NCBI GenBank assembly: GCA_946478995.1
Contig: CAMLDK010000006.1
Location: 1 to 21,034 of the forward strand
From: an uncultured Candidatus Saccharibacteria bacterium
GTDB lineage: Bacteria; Patescibacteria; Saccharimonadia; Saccharimonadales; 2-12-FULL-41-12
Reading direction: 5' to 3'
Length of the DNA: 21,034 nucleotides
Position 1 is the stretch's first letter; each line of letters begins with the position of its first letter. Below are positions 12,082 through 20,558 of the stretch, in pieces. Below the pieces are notes generated by a model. The model was not told the origin of the DNA. It ran no database searches and saw only the letters and a program-made list of their open reading frames with translations. The translations under genes were made by a program, and so were the position numbers.

Positions 12082-13452
12082 ATGAGTTTGGCTCTTTATA
12101 GGAAGTACCGTTCACGATCCTTTGACGATGTCGTTGGTCAGGATCATATTACGAAAACCCTTAGAAAATCAGTTGATAATAATACTTTTTCCCATGCTTA
12201 CCTATTAACCGGACTAAGAGGAGTAGGGAAAACTTCAGTAGCCAGGATCTTTGCCGCCTACGTAAACGGTATAAAATACGAAGAGGCCGAGAACAACCCG
12301 GACATCATAGAGATCGACGCTGCATCAAACCGAAAGATAGACGAAATACGCGACCTACGGGAAAAGGTCAATATAGCACCCACGAGCCTAAAATATAAGG
12401 TTTATATTATAGATGAAGTCCACATGCTTACACGCGAAGCCTTCAACGCGCTCCTAAAAACGCTTGAGGAGCCGCCCGAACATTGCATTTTAGTGCTTGC
12501 CACTACGGATTACCACAAACTGCCGGGAACAATAATAAGCCGGTGTATACGCTTCTCTTTCAGATCCATAGACGAGGCGGACATAAAGGCCCGCCTAAAT
12601 AAGATTTCTACCAAAGAAAAAATAAAAATCAACCAGGAAGCCCTGCAAACTATCGCCGAAAACAGTTCGGGAAGTTTAAGGGATTCTCTGACCATTCTTG
12701 ATCAGGCCAGGAACATATCGGATAATGTCACCGTCACTGATATTGAACTTCTGCTCGGCCTTGCCAGCAAAACGCATATATCAGGTTTATTTGAGTCCCT
12801 TCAATCAAACAACGCTCAAGCGCTGGTTGATAAAATAGATAATATTCAAAGATCAGGAGCAAATCCGGAGCAGGCAATCCGACAGTTTAGCCGACTAATC
12901 CGGTCTGAAATGATCGCAAATACCGGGTCCTTGCCTGAATATTCTGATCTATTGAGTGAAATAATGAAAATAACCGACTATACGGATAAGTGGCTGGCTT
13001 TTGAAGTATGCCTCCTAAAGCACCTGTCAAAATCTATCAAAAATCCAATACCGCCCGCTCAGAAAGTCGTCAAAGATAATGAGCTTGCCCCCGCTCAGAC
13101 TATAGCCGGCAAGACAGGCGCTGAAGCCGACTTATGGCAGAATGTTTTAAATGAGCTTAAGAAAACTAACAGCACCCTCTACGGTGTCGCCAGAATGGCG
13201 GAAGTCTCGATAGAAGGCGAAGTTTTAGAACTTAGACTGAAGTTCAACTTTCATAAAAAACAACTGGACATAAAGCAAAACAAGTTAAAGATAGCTGAGA
13301 TCATCAGCAGGCATAATTCCGGCATAAAATCTATCAGCACCATTATTATAAAAGAGGAAGAGAATAACCATGTAGCCGCTCAGAAATACGACGGCTCAAA
13401 GGATATATCAAACATAAGCAATGTCTTTGGCTCGGCGGAAATGCTAGAATAG
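12082..13452 (+). CDS. dnaX: DNA polymerase III clamp-loader subunit gamma/tau, lacking the zinc module
   Basis: A 456-residue AAA+ clamp-loader subunit. It has Walker A GLRGVGKT (44-51), Walker B VYIIDEVHML (107-115), sensor 1 LATTD (139-143) and the arginine-finger SRC motif (153-155). In most bacterial DnaX a four-Cys zinc module follows Walker A; here that region is only NGIKYEEAENNPDIIEIDAAS (62-82), with no Cys. Residues after ~365 may be a short tau-like tail. The protein loads the beta clamp with delta and delta'. ATG 12082 sits seven bases after TATAAT with no Shine-Dalgarno. dnaB follows 31 bases later. Confidence 0.95.
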   Translation: MSLALYRKYRSRSFDDVVGQDHITKTLRKSVDNNTFSHAYLLTGLRGVGKTSVARIFAAYVNGIKYEEAENNPDIIEIDAASNRKIDEIRDLREKVNIAPTSLKYKVYIIDEVHMLTREAFNALLKTLEEPPEHCILVLATTDYHKLPGTIISRCIRFSFRSIDEADIKARLNKISTKEKIKINQEALQTIAENSSGSLRDSLTILDQARNISDNVTVTDIELLLGLASKTHISGLFESLQSNNAQALVDKIDNIQRSGANPEQAIRQFSRLIRSEMIANTGSLPEYSDLLSEIMKITDYTDKWLAFEVCLLKHLSKSIKNPIPPAQKVVKDNELAPAQTIAGKTGAEADLWQNVLNELKKTNSTLYGVARMAEVSIEGEVLELRLKFNFHKKQLDIKQNKLKIAEIISRHNSGIKSISTIIIKEEENNHVAAQKYDGSKDISNISNVFGSAEMLE

Positions 13453-13483
13453 AACATCAAAGTCCGCATGAAATTTTGTATCT

Positions 13484-14839
13484 ATGAATAAATCAAAAGA
13501 GTTGCCTAATAACACCGAGGCTGAAGCCAGCCTACTCGGTGCGTTGCTGATCGACAGCGATGCAATCGTTAAGGTTTCTGATATTCTCGCGCCGGAAGAT
13601 TTTTATGACGAACGCCATAAACATATATTCGCTTCGGCTTTAGACCTCTATAGCAAAAGAACGTCAATAGACGTACTGACCCTGACTAACAATCTTAAAG
13701 AAAAAGGCCTGCTGGAATCCATAGGCGGATCGTCTTATTTGACGGAGCTGACTAATTTCGTACCTACCGCCTCCCATGCCTTGGAATACGCTAAGATTAT
13801 CGAGGCCAAAGCAATCAGACGACGGATTATCAAAGCAAGCGAGGAAATATCAGAGCTTGGGCACAAAGAGACTGAAAATGTAGGCGAGCTTATAGAGATA
13901 GCTGAGACTAAATTATTTGAGGTTTCCAGCAACCAGATCAAGCAGGATATAGTAAGCCTGGAGCATATATTAGACCAAAGCTTTGAAAGGCTTGACGAAC
14001 TCCACAAGGACAAAGGCACCATAAGGGGCATACCTACGGGCTTTAAGGATCTGGATAATATTTTAGCCGGCCTGCAAAGAAGCGACCTAATTGTTGTGGC
14101 CGCCCGGCCAAGCATGGGCAAGACCGCCCTGGCGCTCAATATAGCCCATAACGTGGCACTGAAATCCAGCCAGTCTGTCCTGCTTTTCAGCTTGGAAATG
14201 AGCAAGGAACAGCTGGTAGACAGGCTTCTTGCCGCCGAATCCGGCGTAAATGCCTGGAATCTAAGAACCGGCAATATGAGCGACTCCGACTTTGAAAAAA
14301 TAGGCCAGGCTATGGGAGCTTTAAGCGAGGCGGAAATATATATCGACGACAGTCCGGGCATCACCGTCAGCGATCTGCGCACCAAAGCCAGGCGGGAAGC
14401 GCACAAAAGACCGCTTGGCCTGATAATAGTAGATTATCTTCAGCTGATGAGCGGCGGCAGCCGATTTTCATCGGACTCAGGAAATAGGGTGCAGGAGATT
14501 TCTGAAATATCCAGAGGCTTAAAAGGGGTGGCAAGAGAGCTGAACGTGCCCCTGGTAGCCTTAAGCCAGCTAAGCCGCTCGGTTGAAAGCCGCAGCCCGC
14601 AGATCCCACAGCTGGCCGACCTGCGTGAATCCGGATCTATCGAGCAGGATTCTGACGTCATGGCGTTTATCTACCGCGAAGATTACTACAACCCCGAAAC
14701 AGACCGGAAAAACATAACGGACATACTTGTAAAGAAGCATAGGAACGGGCCGACCGGTTCGATTGAATTGTTTTTTGACCGCGACAAACAAAGATTTAGA
14801 AGCTTAGCAAAAAAACAAGCTACGCCATTTGATAATTAA
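13484..14839 (+). CDS. dnaB: Replicative DNA helicase DnaB
   Basis: A 451-residue hexameric replicative helicase of normal length. The N-terminal domain (about 5-105) begins LPNNTEAEASLLGALL. The RecA-like motor domain (about 175-445) has Walker A ARPSMGKTA (207-215), Walker B LIIVDYLQLM, and LRESGSIEQDSDVMAFIYRE near the C-terminus. There is no intein: the Walker A and nearby motifs are uninterrupted. It unwinds DNA ahead of the fork. It lies 31 bases after dnaX, whose product acts in the same replisome; no Shine-Dalgarno is seen before ATG 13484. Identification is secure. Confidence 0.97.
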   Translation: MNKSKELPNNTEAEASLLGALLIDSDAIVKVSDILAPEDFYDERHKHIFASALDLYSKRTSIDVLTLTNNLKEKGLLESIGGSSYLTELTNFVPTASHALEYAKIIEAKAIRRRIIKASEEISELGHKETENVGELIEIAETKLFEVSSNQIKQDIVSLEHILDQSFERLDELHKDKGTIRGIPTGFKDLDNILAGLQRSDLIVVAARPSMGKTALALNIAHNVALKSSQSVLLFSLEMSKEQLVDRLLAAESGVNAWNLRTGNMSDSDFEKIGQAMGALSEAEIYIDDSPGITVSDLRTKARREAHKRPLGLIIVDYLQLMSGGSRFSSDSGNRVQEISEISRGLKGVARELNVPLVALSQLSRSVESRSPQIPQLADLRESGSIEQDSDVMAFIYREDYYNPETDRKNITDILVKKHRNGPTGSIELFFDRDKQRFRSLAKKQATPFDN

Positions 14840-14848
14840 TGTTAAAGT
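14840..14848 (+). promoter_or_regulatory. Extended -10 element before the GT-C-like gene
   Basis: TGTTAAAGT at 14840-14848 starts right after the dnaB stop and ends 20 bases before ATG 14869. It shares the TGTTAAANT string with three other gene starts in this window. No -35 is visible. Confidence 0.35.
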
Positions 14849-14868
14849 TGAATGGTAGTTAAAAACTT

Positions 14869-16194
14869 ATGGATATTAAACCTATAAAAAAAAGAAGGCA
14901 CAGGCTGCCAGCCCAAGCGCCCCCGCCGGTAAAATCCAGCCAGACAAACAACCGCCGAAAAATAACCCTAAGGCCGAAAACGAATCCGTCGCAGCTATCA
15001 GGAAACACTAGCGCATACGGCAGTAACAATAAGATTTTAGCTTTGTTGAGAAAGAACCTGTTCTTGATGATTTTTCTGGTTTTAATGGCAATTTTGTATC
15101 TGCCCACGTCCAACCTGATAAATACAAGCGGCCAGTATAAAGACTTGTCAGCGCAATCTTCTTCAGTTGATTCCATATTAAATGAGGTCAGTTTCCTGCC
15201 TCAAAAATTCTTATTGTTAGGATCTGATTCAAGCGGCCTTAACGGCCGGTTCATAGCCGAAGCCTTGAGCTTTATTTTCATTATTCTTACGGTCTATGTA
15301 TTTTATTCCGTATGTCTGAGATGGCTGGGTAAAAATGTGGCGCTTATAACTACTTTATTGTTTTCAACCTCAAGCTGGGTCATACTTTCTTCGCACAGGC
15401 TGGATTTTAATGATATTTATCTTATATTCGTTCCTTTGACTATCTATATAAACTACCTGTTAGTTAACAGGAAGAACGGTTTGAAGGTATTTGCCGCGGC
15501 AGTATTGTTCTCGCTTGCCCTTTATAGCCCTGGGATGGTCTGGCCGGTTCTAGGGCTGATAATATTGCTGCCTGTATTCATGCAGGCCATACTTGCGAAG
15601 TACAACCTGAACAATCTCTGGATATTATTGCTGGCTACAGCCATATTAATCCTGCCTTTGTTCGCAAGCTTCATTGTAAACACGGCAAATTTTCCTGGCA
15701 TATTGACGGGTGAAGGGCAGATCTCTATAGATGTATTATGGCAAAACATACAGGCTGCCGCAGAAAGCTTATTCATCAACGGGTTGCCGGCGGGCAGCCT
15801 ATGGCTTTTTGGGACCCCCATACTTAATTATCTGATAGTTTTACTGGGTATTTTCGGCCTGATATTCCTAGCTACCGAAAAACGGCTACGCGGCCAGTTT
15901 GATTTTCTTTTAGTGTGCCTTATTTTTAGTGTTCTGAGCGTCGCCTTCGTCGGTTTGCCGGCATTATCGCTTCTCATACCTACGGTATACTTGATAGCCG
16001 GCTTCGGGATAAAGTTTTTGCTTAATCACTGGTATGCGATATTTCCCAGCAATCCGGTGGCCCGCAATCTCGGCCTGTCTTTAATAATTCTCGTTGTTTT
16101 ATTATCTTCCGCTTACGAGATAACCAGATATTACATAGCCTGGCCTAAAGCGCACGATCTAATATCTGTCTCGGACCCAGCAAAAGCCGCATAA
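14869..16194 (+). CDS. Polytopic membrane protein, GT-C (ArnT/PMT)-like glycosyltransferase candidate
   Basis: A 441-residue membrane protein. Residues 1-58 are a basic, Pro/Lys/Arg-rich cytoplasmic tail. About nine to ten hydrophobic helices follow, the first at 63-80. The pattern GRFIAEAL (126-133), a helix, then LALI..LLFSTSSWVILSSHRLDFND (about 157-182) resembles GT39/ArnT-type glycosyltransferases (R..a...g, then s...l..sR.). The first periplasmic loop is short and I cannot locate the usual catalytic Asp with confidence. It would use a lipid-linked sugar in the membrane. The downstream half is less conserved. ATG 14869 has no Shine-Dalgarno. The function is uncertain; other multi-pass families remain possible. 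Confidence 0.6.
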   Translation: MDIKPIKKRRHRLPAQAPPPVKSSQTNNRRKITLRPKTNPSQLSGNTSAYGSNNKILALLRKNLFLMIFLVLMAILYLPTSNLINTSGQYKDLSAQSSSVDSILNEVSFLPQKFLLLGSDSSGLNGRFIAEALSFIFIILTVYVFYSVCLRWLGKNVALITTLLFSTSSWVILSSHRLDFNDIYLIFVPLTIYINYLLVNRKNGLKVFAAAVLFSLALYSPGMVWPVLGLIILLPVFMQAILAKYNLNNLWILLLATAILILPLFASFIVNTANFPGILTGEGQISIDVLWQNIQAAAESLFINGLPAGSLWLFGTPILNYLIVLLGIFGLIFLATEKRLRGQFDFLLVCLIFSVLSVAFVGLPALSLLIPTVYLIAGFGIKFLLNHWYAIFPSNPVARNLGLSLIILVVLLSSAYEITRYYIAWPKAHDLISVSDPAKAA

Positions 16195-16197
16195 ATT

Positions 16198-16206
16198 TGT
16201 TAAACT
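16198..16206 (+). promoter_or_regulatory. Extended -10 element before ybaB-recR
   Basis: TGTTAAACT at 16198-16206 ends 22 bases before ATG 16229, after the stop of the GT-C-like gene. No -35 is visible. The start has a good ribosome binding site (AGAAGGAG), so this message would have a short leader. Confidence 0.4.
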
Positions 16207-16228
16207 ACATAGAGAAGAAGGAGTAATT

Positions 16229-16522
16229 ATGAATAGATTCGATCAAGCCAAGATGCTTTTAAAAGTAAAGAAGATGCAGAAAGAACTTAAAAAGGAAATC
16301 ATCAGGGCTTCCGCCGGCGATGAGGCCGTGGTAGTTGAAATTACCGGCGAGCAGAAGATTAAAAAAATACATATCGACCCGGAACGAGTGGATCTTGAGG
16401 ATATAGCAGAGTTGGAAAAATGGGTGGAAGAAGCCGTAAAAAGCGCTATCGATAAAAGCCAGAAGTACGCCGCAGAAAAAATGCAGCCTATGATGGGTAT
16501 GCTCGGAAATCTCGGATTATAA
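16229..16522 (+). CDS. ybaB: YbaB/EbfC nucleoid-associated protein
   Basis: A 97-residue YbaB/EbfC-family protein, a dimeric DNA-binding protein linked to nucleoid structure and often encoded beside recR and dnaX. The N-terminal helix is KMLLKVKKMQKELKKEI (about 8-24), followed by the strand VVVEITGEQKIKKIHIDPE (about 34-52) and a C-terminal helix (KSAIDKSQKYAAEKMQPMMGML). Its length is typical. A strong AGAAGGAG ribosome binding site precedes ATG 16229. Seven bases separate it from recR, so the two genes are co-transcribed. Confidence 0.93.
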   Translation: MNRFDQAKMLLKVKKMQKELKKEIIRASAGDEAVVVEITGEQKIKKIHIDPERVDLEDIAELEKWVEEAVKSAIDKSQKYAAEKMQPMMGMLGNLGL

Positions 16523-16529
16523 AGAAAAT

Positions 16530-17129
16530 ATGCTGCCTAAAGCACTTTTAGAATTAATTAGTGCGATTTCAAGCTTGCCCGGAGTCGGTGCCAGAACCGC
16601 CGAACGATATGCTTATTTTTTATATCAAAATGACACCGGGGCGGACGAGAAGCTGGCTGAAGCTATCAGAAAGGTCAAGTCGGATGTGAAGATTTGTCCG
16701 AAAACCTTTGCCTTTATTGACAAGGATGAGAAAGTTTCGAAACTTTATAGCGATCCATCCCGCGATAAAACGACGATCGTGGCAGTAGCAGACCCCTTTG
16801 ATGTCATAGCTATCGAAAAAACCTCCACTTACAAAGGTACCTATCATGTACTCGGAGGATTGATTTCACCAATTGATAATATCAGCCCTCAGTCGCTTCA
16901 CATTGACGCTTTAAAAAAGAGAGTTGCGGAGGACAAGGTCAAGGAACTAATAATTGCTACCAATGCAAGTGTGGAGGGCGAGACTACGGCACACTATATT
17001 TCCAAATTGCTTTCCGGTAACAAAGTAAAAATAACCCGGATAGCCCAAGGACTGCCGATAGGGCTGGACATCGGCTATGCCGACCAGATAACTTTGTCTA
17101 AAGCCCTGGAAGGGCGCCGCAAGATATGA
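16530..17129 (+). CDS. recR: Recombination protein RecR with degenerate zinc finger
   Basis: A 199-residue RecR, the ring-forming partner of RecF/RecO that loads RecA on gapped DNA. The helix-hairpin-helix is at about 8-32 (SSLPGVGARTAERYAYF). The Toprim domain is at about 82-175, with VAVADPFDVIAIEKT and ATNASVEGETTAHYI. The four-Cys zinc finger between them (normally CxxC...CxxC before SDPSRD) is nearly gone: Cys56 (KICPKTF) is kept, the other three are Thr59, Val/Ser and Lys/Leu. SDPSRD (74-79) is intact. The length matches other RecR. The TGA stop overlaps the next start as ATGA. Confidence 0.93.
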   Translation: MLPKALLELISAISSLPGVGARTAERYAYFLYQNDTGADEKLAEAIRKVKSDVKICPKTFAFIDKDEKVSKLYSDPSRDKTTIVAVADPFDVIAIEKTSTYKGTYHVLGGLISPIDNISPQSLHIDALKKRVAEDKVKELIIATNASVEGETTAHYISKLLSGNKVKITRIAQGLPIGLDIGYADQITLSKALEGRRKI

Positions 17130-18106
17130 AAAAGATTAAAGATTCCATTAGCCAAGCCGAGAAAATAGTAATCATCCAAGCTGACAATCCGGATGCCGAC
17201 AGCCTGTCCTCAGCGCTCGCGCTTGAACAGATTCTGTTTAAACTGGGTAAAGATCCTGTTCTTTATTGCGGAGTGGATATACCCGGATATCTTAAATATA
17301 TATCCGGATGGGACAGAGTGATGAAAGACCTGCCCAAGCAGTTCGATCTGAGCATTATCGTTGATACCAGCTCGCTTTTGCTGCTGGAAACCCTTCAAAA
17401 GACCAGCCAGCTGGGCTGGGTCAAGGCAAAACCGGTAATCGTCATAGATCATCATGCTACGGAACCTGATTTGGATTTTGTAAAGGAAAGCTATATAGAA
17501 AAGGCAGTTTCAACGACCGAGCTGATTTATAACCTGGCTAAATACAGCGGGTGGGAAATCGACGAAAGCACGGCGGAGCTTATTACTATCGGCATTTTAA
17601 GCGACAGTTTGGGCCTGACGACGGAGCAAGTAAGCCAAAAAAGCGTAGAGATCATAGCCGAGATGATCGGCAATGGCGTAAGTTTAAGCAAGCTGGATGC
17701 TAAAAGGCGCGAACTGGCCAAAAAAAGTCCGGAGATCATCAAATATAAATCAGAATTGCTGGGACGCATTCAATACCATCTGGAGGGAAGGATAGCTCAT
17801 GTTTCAATCCCATGGAAAGAGATTGAAAAATACAGCCATGAATATAACCCGCCTATGCTGGTATTAGACGAAATGCGGCAAGTAAAAGACGTGGAGCTCG
17901 CGATCGCTTTTAAAAGCTATCCTGATGGCCGCATAACCGCGAAGCTTCGCTCAAACCAGGGGTTTCCTGTCTGCAATAAGCTGGCTGAAAGTTTTGGCGG
18001 CGGTGGACACCCTTATGCCGCCGGCTTCAGGGTAACCGACGGCCGTAAACTGGAAGAGATCCAAGCTGAAACATTTGAAACGGCTGCCAAACTGCTTAAT
18101 AATTAA
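17126..18106 (+). CDS. DHH-family phosphoesterase (NrnA/RecJ-like)
   Basis: A 326-residue DHH/DHHA1 phosphoesterase. Metal-binding motifs are DNPDADS (20-26), Asp80 (IIVDTSS), DHH (108-110) and Asp160 (GILSDSLGL). The C-terminal DHHA1 domain ends with GGGGHPYAAGF. The length and order match NrnA-type enzymes that degrade nano-RNAs or dephosphorylate pAp, or cyclic di-AMP products in some cases. The first motif has Asp where NrnA has the His of HxxPDxD, so specificity may differ. It overlaps recR by ATGA and is 12 bases from cysS, placing it in one transcript with ybaB and recR. The exact substrate is not shown. Confidence 0.88.
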   Translation: MKKIKDSISQAEKIVIIQADNPDADSLSSALALEQILFKLGKDPVLYCGVDIPGYLKYISGWDRVMKDLPKQFDLSIIVDTSSLLLLETLQKTSQLGWVKAKPVIVIDHHATEPDLDFVKESYIEKAVSTTELIYNLAKYSGWEIDESTAELITIGILSDSLGLTTEQVSQKSVEIIAEMIGNGVSLSKLDAKRRELAKKSPEIIKYKSELLGRIQYHLEGRIAHVSIPWKEIEKYSHEYNPPMLVLDEMRQVKDVELAIAFKSYPDGRITAKLRSNQGFPVCNKLAESFGGGGHPYAAGFRVTDGRKLEEIQAETFETAAKLLNN

Positions 18107-18118
18107 TAAGAACAAGTC

Positions 18119-19483
18119 ATGAAATTAAAAAACACCCTGTCAGGAAAAATCGAAGAAGTGACGGCTAATCAGGATGGCAAAGTAAATATGTTTGTCTGCG
18201 GACCTACCGTATACGATCTATCTCATATCGGACACGCTAAGACATATGTGCAGATGGATATACTGGCTAGAACTTTGCGTGCCCAAGGCTTTAATGTTTT
18301 CTATCTGCAAAATATAACGGACATAGACGACAAGATCATTGCCCGGGCAGCGGAAAGGAGTGTGGACTGGCAGGAAATCAACGCGAAATTTGAAGGCGAA
18401 TATCAAAAAGATATGGAATCTTTAAACAATACTTCCGTAGACCAATATGCCAAGGCAACCGACTATATTGAAGGAATCCAAAGCCAGGTCCAAACCTTGC
18501 TGGACAAAGATTACGCCTATGTCATAGAAAACGATGGAATCTATTTTGAAATAAGTAAATTTAAAGATTATGGCAAGCTGTCGAAGAGAACACAGCTTCA
18601 GGAAAATGACGCCCAGAGCCGTATAGACCAAAGCGATAAGAAGCGGGGATGGAATGATTTTTGCCTTTGGAAATTTTCCAAGCCCGAAGAACCCGTCTGG
18701 GAAGCCGGTTTTGGCAACGGCCGTCCGGGCTGGCACATTGAGGATACGGCAATAACAGAGAAGGTTTTCGGCCCGCAGTATGACATCCACGGCGGAGCGG
18801 TTGATCTTATCTTCCCTCATCATGAAGCCGAGATTACGCAGATGGAAGCGGCGTCCGGCAAGTCGCCTTTCGTAAAATACTGGGTTCATTCCGGCTTTTT
18901 AAATATAAGCGGCGAGCGGATGGGCAAAAGCAAAGGCAATTTCATAACCATCAGAGAGATACTCGAGAAAGGTTACGATCCTATGTCAGTCAGGCTTTTG
19001 ATGATCCAGTCTCATTATCGGTCTTCGCTTGATTTTTCCTGGGATGTCCTCGACGCCGCGCAAAATCTTTATCGAAAGCTATCGGCTTGGTCCGACCTCC
19101 GGTTCCAGGGCCTCTCATCCGAGGATTTGGCAAAAGATTATGATAACCACCTGCAGGCTTTTGGACAAGACATGGCTAACGACCTTAAAACGCCTGACGC
19201 GTTGGCGGTCTTAAGCCGGATGGTTAAAAAAGTCGACGAAGACGGCTCCAAGCCCGATTCCGATGCGATAGGTATGGCAGCAGATATAGTTGATAAATAT
19301 TTAGGACTCAGGCTTACTGAAAACAAAGATATCGATGACGACCTAAAATCTTTAATAAAAGAGCGGGAAGACGCACGGCAGCAAAAAGACTGGGCCCGCT
19401 CAGATGAGCTGCGCGATCAGCTAAAAAGCAACGGCATCGGTATAAAGGATAATGATTACGGGCCGGTGTGGTTCAGGATTTAG
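18119..19483 (+). CDS. cysS: Cysteinyl-tRNA synthetase with variant zinc ligand
   Basis: A 454-residue class I CysRS of normal length. It has the HIGH motif HIGHAKT (36-42) and the KMSKS-type motif RMGKSKGN (267-274). The tightly bound zinc of E. coli CysRS uses C28, C209, H234 and E238. Here the equivalents are Cys27 (VCGPTVYD), Asp209 (GWHIEDTAI), His234 and Glu238 (PHHEAE), so one Cys ligand is Asp. The C-terminal helical tRNA-binding domain ends REDARQQKDWARSDELRDQL. No Shine-Dalgarno is evident before ATG 18119. The end overlaps the convergent AI-2E gene by 11 bases. Confidence 0.95.
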   Translation: MKLKNTLSGKIEEVTANQDGKVNMFVCGPTVYDLSHIGHAKTYVQMDILARTLRAQGFNVFYLQNITDIDDKIIARAAERSVDWQEINAKFEGEYQKDMESLNNTSVDQYAKATDYIEGIQSQVQTLLDKDYAYVIENDGIYFEISKFKDYGKLSKRTQLQENDAQSRIDQSDKKRGWNDFCLWKFSKPEEPVWEAGFGNGRPGWHIEDTAITEKVFGPQYDIHGGAVDLIFPHHEAEITQMEAASGKSPFVKYWVHSGFLNISGERMGKSKGNFITIREILEKGYDPMSVRLLMIQSHYRSSLDFSWDVLDAAQNLYRKLSAWSDLRFQGLSSEDLAKDYDNHLQAFGQDMANDLKTPDALAVLSRMVKKVDEDGSKPDSDAIGMAADIVDKYLGLRLTENKDIDDDLKSLIKEREDARQQKDWARSDELRDQLKSNGIGIKDNDYGPVWFRI

Positions 19484-20558
19484 ATTCGACAGGCTCTTTG
19501 AAGTAATACTCTTCGAGCAGTATCTTGATAGTTCCCGCCGCCGGTATAGCCACGAAAGCTCCTAAAAGACCGCCTAGACTTACTCCTATCAGAGCGGAGA
19601 TAAATACTATAAGAGGCGTCAGCTTGCTGCTGCGGGATTGGACGAGAGGCTGGACGGTGACATTTTCAATCTGTTGGTAGACGATGAAATATACTGTCAT
19701 AGTAATAGCCAGAGGGAACGAAACTAAAAGACAGGCGAAGACCACGATTATAGCGCCTAGGGTGGCGCCGATAAGAGGCAAAAGAGCAAAAAGGGCGATT
19801 ATAGCGGCCAGGGCGACCTCATTTATATCAGCATCAAAAATAGTTGAAGTAATCACCAAGCCAACGAAGGCGAATACGCCGGCTATGGACGCCACCAGGA
19901 CTTGGCCGTTGACGTAGCCGGTTACTTGCCGGTAAACCTTCTGGGCGACTCGCTTGCGCTTCTCACGCTTGTTTTTAGGCTGGGCCTCTAAGAATCTCTT
20001 CATCCAGGCCGGGCCCTCTACGAGCATCATAAAAGTCAGCACTAAAACGGTGATGACCGATACGACCGTAGAGCCGACTCGGCCGGCAGTGGAAAGAACC
20101 GGCTGGCCTATATCTTTAAACTGGTCTTTGAAATCAGCCGAGAACTGGCTTATCTGCTCGTTCAGATCGTAATCGGCTACAAGTTTACTCAACGTATTAT
20201 CGCTGGCCTGGAATGATGCTATGGTGGACGGCACGTCCTTGATGAAATCCACGGTCTGCCTGAAAAGAGGCGGCACTACTACGGCAAAAAATCCAACCAG
20301 GAATAACAATACCAGAAAATAAGCTAAGCCGGTGGCTGCAGCCCGGCTCCGGCTCTTCAGCTTGCCGGCGATGAAACTGACGGCCGGATTGAGCGCCATC
20401 GCCAGAAAGAAAGCTACAAAAATAAGTACCAGCGCATGGGAGATGATCTTAATAAAAGATAGGAGCAATAACGCGCCGATGACAATAGCTATGGCCTTGA
20501 TTAGCGACCCTGTGTCCAGTTCAATCTTTGTCTTTTCAGGCAGCTTGTTTGAACTCAT
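19473..20558 (-). CDS. AI-2E family membrane permease
   Basis: A 361-residue protein of the AI-2E (YdiK/TqsA-type) family, with eight or so hydrophobic segments. Two N-terminal helices (about 21-60) are followed by a long soluble insertion (about 85-150, DFIKDVPSTIASFQ...DYDLNEQISQFSADFK). The C-terminal block includes ALLPLIGATLGAIIVV and PLVQSRSSKLTPLIVFISALIGVSLGGLLGAFVAIP, which are the family hallmarks. Family members move small molecules such as autoinducer-2 or act as cation/proton antiporters; the substrate is unknown here. ATG 20558 overlaps the upstream glycosyltransferase stop as ATGA. Its 3' end overlaps cysS by 11 bases on the opposite strand. Confidence 0.9.
   Translation of the reverse strand: MSSNKLPEKTKIELDTGSLIKAIAIVIGALLLLSFIKIISHALVLIFVAFFLAMALNPAVSFIAGKLKSRSRAAATGLAYFLVLLFLVGFFAVVVPPLFRQTVDFIKDVPSTIASFQASDNTLSKLVADYDLNEQISQFSADFKDQFKDIGQPVLSTAGRVGSTVVSVITVLVLTFMMLVEGPAWMKRFLEAQPKNKREKRKRVAQKVYRQVTGYVNGQVLVASIAGVFAFVGLVITSTIFDADINEVALAAIIALFALLPLIGATLGAIIVVFACLLVSFPLAITMTVYFIVYQQIENVTVQPLVQSRSSKLTPLIVFISALIGVSLGGLLGAFVAIPAAGTIKILLEEYYFKEPVESKS

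Noticed and set aside
13735..14406. 223-codon open frame antisense to dnaB
   Set aside because: It lies wholly inside an intact dnaB, gives a Ser/Leu-rich product with no motif and has no ribosome binding site; it is a shadow of codon bias.
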